The notes beneath the pieces are model-generated. The model saw only the letters and a program-made list of their open reading frames with translations, was not told where the DNA came from and made no database searches. From an uncultured Clostridia bacterium (GTDB taxonomy: Bacteria > Bacillota > Clostridia > Oscillospirales > CAG-272), in contig CALBLD010000340.1 in NCBI GenBank assembly GCA_937895775.1, forward strand, positions 1 to 6,214: 6,214 nt of DNA. Direction: 5' to 3'. Shown one piece after another: positions 4,950-6,214 of the stretch (the stretch's first letter is position 1; every line of letters starts with the position of its first letter). A program made the position numbers and the translations under genes.

Positions 4950-5741
4950 TTATTCGAACTCATCCGACGCATCATAATCAGAGATATCGACGTCCACATC
5001 ACCCGTCGGTTTCATTCTGTCATTATATCTCATTGCAAACGCAAGCACAAACACCCTCGCGGCACCCGCTCTGAACAGTATGTCAACGCCTGCCGACATG
5101 GTTGCGCCCGTCGTCAGAACGTCGTCATAAACGATCACCGTTTTCCCTGCAACCGACGGGATTGCCTTCTTATTCAGCCTATACGCAGAAAAAGCGTTTT
5201 CAAGTCTCTCTTTTGAGGAAAGACCTTTCTGCTCTTTGGCATGAATACGGCGGATCGCTTTTACGAAATCAAGAGAAAGCTTCTTCGCAAAGAGCTTTGC
5301 TACATTCTTTGACTGATCGACACCCGATTTTCGTATTTTGGATTTCTCGCGCGGCATATAGGTTATTACCGCATGTCTGTAATCGGGTACGCGCTTTTTC
5401 ACAGCCTTCGCCGATTCGTTTGCCATAAGCTCGTAAAGATATTTATAATTATTATCTTTGGCACGCAGTATCAGGTTATTTGTGACGCTTTCCCACGGAG
5501 TATATCTTGACACATGTATGCAACCGGAAACATTTCCCGAAAGATTGTGTGGTCTGCATCTGCATTTTACATGTTGCTTTCCGCATTTCGGACAGAGCGA
5601 CTGCAATTCAACCGAAAATTTTGCAGAACATTTATCACAAAGAGCCATATCACGACTGTAATCGATCGGGATTATACACCCGCACGACATACATATCGGC
5701 GGCCACAGCAGATCAGCTATCAGATTCAGACGAAAAATCAT
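4950..5741 (-). CDS. comF: ComF family phosphoribosyltransferase-like protein
   Basis: Predicted 263-residue ComF/ComFC-type protein, a family needed for DNA uptake in naturally competent bacteria and widespread elsewhere, with unclear biochemical activity. The N-terminus has four cysteine pairs: C17/C20, C35/C38, C50/C53 and C60/C62, consistent with two zinc sites. The central region carries the family's R-K-S-G-x-x-Q-S motif (137-144) and EQKGLSSKERLENAF (170-184). A type I PRPP-binding loop, VIVYDDVLTTGAT (202-214), follows with acidic pair D206-D207. Tyr205 stands where a hydrophobic residue is more usual. The acidic C-terminal tail (DVDVDISDYDASDEFE) looks like a lineage-specific extension. 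The ATG at 5741 has no clear ribosome-binding site; it lies 29 bases inside the end of recD2, so translation is probably coupled. The start suits the family's LLxPPxCxxCG beginning. Confidence 0.88.
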   Translation of the reverse strand: MIFRLNLIADLLWPPICMSCGCIIPIDYSRDMALCDKCSAKFSVELQSLCPKCGKQHVKCRCRPHNLSGNVSGCIHVSRYTPWESVTNNLILRAKDNNYKYLYELMANESAKAVKKRVPDYRHAVITYMPREKSKIRKSGVDQSKNVAKLFAKKLSLDFVKAIRRIHAKEQKGLSSKERLENAFSAYRLNKKAIPSVAGKTVIVYDDVLTTGATMSAGVDILFRAGAARVFVLAFAMRYNDRMKPTGDVDVDISDYDASDEFE

Positions 5742-6214
5742 TTTTTCTGAGCAGATATCTCAAACCGGTATATCTGTTTACCGTTCGTTTATTTTCAACC
5801 ATTCCCTGAACGACCTCCGGTCTGCCGACAAGCACGACCATTTTTTGTGCACGTGTAACCGCAGTATAAAGAAGATTCCTTGTAAGCAGCTTGGGAGTAT
5901 AATTATACATAGGTATAACCACGACCGGATATTCACTGCCCTGACTTTTATGAACGGTTATCGCATATGCGTGTTCAAGCTCTTCCAGGTCGGAGAAACC
6001 GTACTCGGCGAGGCGGTCATCGAACAGAACATACATTTTCTCTTCATTATAGCTTATCCTGTCGATTATTCCTATATCACCGTTGAATATTCCGGCACCC
6101 TCTTCACTGCCCCGCATCCAAACTATATCGTAATCGTTTTTTATCTGCATTACTTTATCCCCGGTGCGGAAAACCGTATTTCTGAATTTATACTCGGATT
6201 TTCCCTTTTCCGGG
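5713..6214 (-). CDS. recD2: RecD2-type helicase, C-terminal part (runs off window)
   Basis: The 3' end of a RecD2/YrrC-type superfamily 1B 5'-to-3' DNA helicase; 166 residues are visible and the frame is open to the window edge, so the gene's start lies outside. Seen motifs are TGDKVMQIKNDYD (17-29 of the fragment), NGDIG (44-48), AITVHKSQGSEYP (84-96, helicase motif V region) and LLYTAVTRAQKMVVLVG (114-130, motif VI with the arginine finger region). In relatives such as Bacillus RecD2 the protein acts in replication fork maintenance and repair and lacks a RecBC partner. The first in-frame ATG (6150) is not the true start, because family sequence continues upstream of it. It overlaps comF by 29 bases in an operon-like pair. 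Confidence 0.9.
   Translation of the reverse strand, partial: PEKGKSEYKFRNTVFRTGDKVMQIKNDYDIVWMRGSEEGAGIFNGDIGIIDRISYNEEKMYVLFDDRLAEYGFSDLEELEHAYAITVHKSQGSEYPVVVIPMYNYTPKLLTRNLLYTAVTRAQKMVVLVGRPEVVQGMVENKRTVNRYTGLRYLLRKNDFSSESDS

Overview
The window looks like chromosomal DNA from a spore-forming, Gram-positive member of the Clostridia, plausibly Oscillospiraceae or Lachnospiraceae-like. The reasons are a yunB sporulation gene, an unsplit AGGAGG-type ribosome-binding-site style, TTG/GTG starts, a clostridial-type ECF sigma/anti-sigma pair and a recD2-comF pair. No rRNA, tRNA, CRISPR array, insertion sequence or integrase is visible. Assignment below family level cannot be made from this sequence alone.

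Layout. Positions 32-712 (minus strand) hold yunB, read from a sporulation (sigma-E-like) promoter. Divergent from it, a strong sigma-A-type promoter (795-823) drives a cytoplasmic GH43-type glycosidase (873-1778). This is followed after 28 bases by guaA encoding only the ATP-pyrophosphatase and dimerisation half of GMP synthase (1807-2787). The gap from 2788 to 3100 contains no convincing gene. It does contain a 44-base near-perfect hairpin with a GAAA loop, further hairpins with competing pairings, and two tandem promoters.

Those promoters serve a three-gene operon: an ECF sigma factor (3101-3577), a zinc-finger membrane anti-sigma factor (3582-4211) and a five-helix membrane protein with a C-terminal domain resembling DUF5412 (4221-4910). 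One of the two promoters has the ECF-type TGTAAC / GTCTTA form and is probably autoregulatory. The operon ends in a perfect 16-bp terminator hairpin (4906-4942). This terminator sits between convergent units and probably also stops the minus-strand pair comF (4950-5741) and recD2 (3' part only, 5713-6214).

How the genes fit together. The ECF sigma, anti-sigma and membrane protein form a self-contained signalling module, probably for cell-surface stress. recD2 and comF overlap by 29 bases and form a DNA-processing and uptake unit. GH43 and guaA are unrelated in function but appear co-transcribed. The most unusual points are the stand-alone GMP synthase subunit with no glutaminase domain nearby, the structured intergenic RNA candidate downstream of it, and the ECF module with its poorly characterised third gene.
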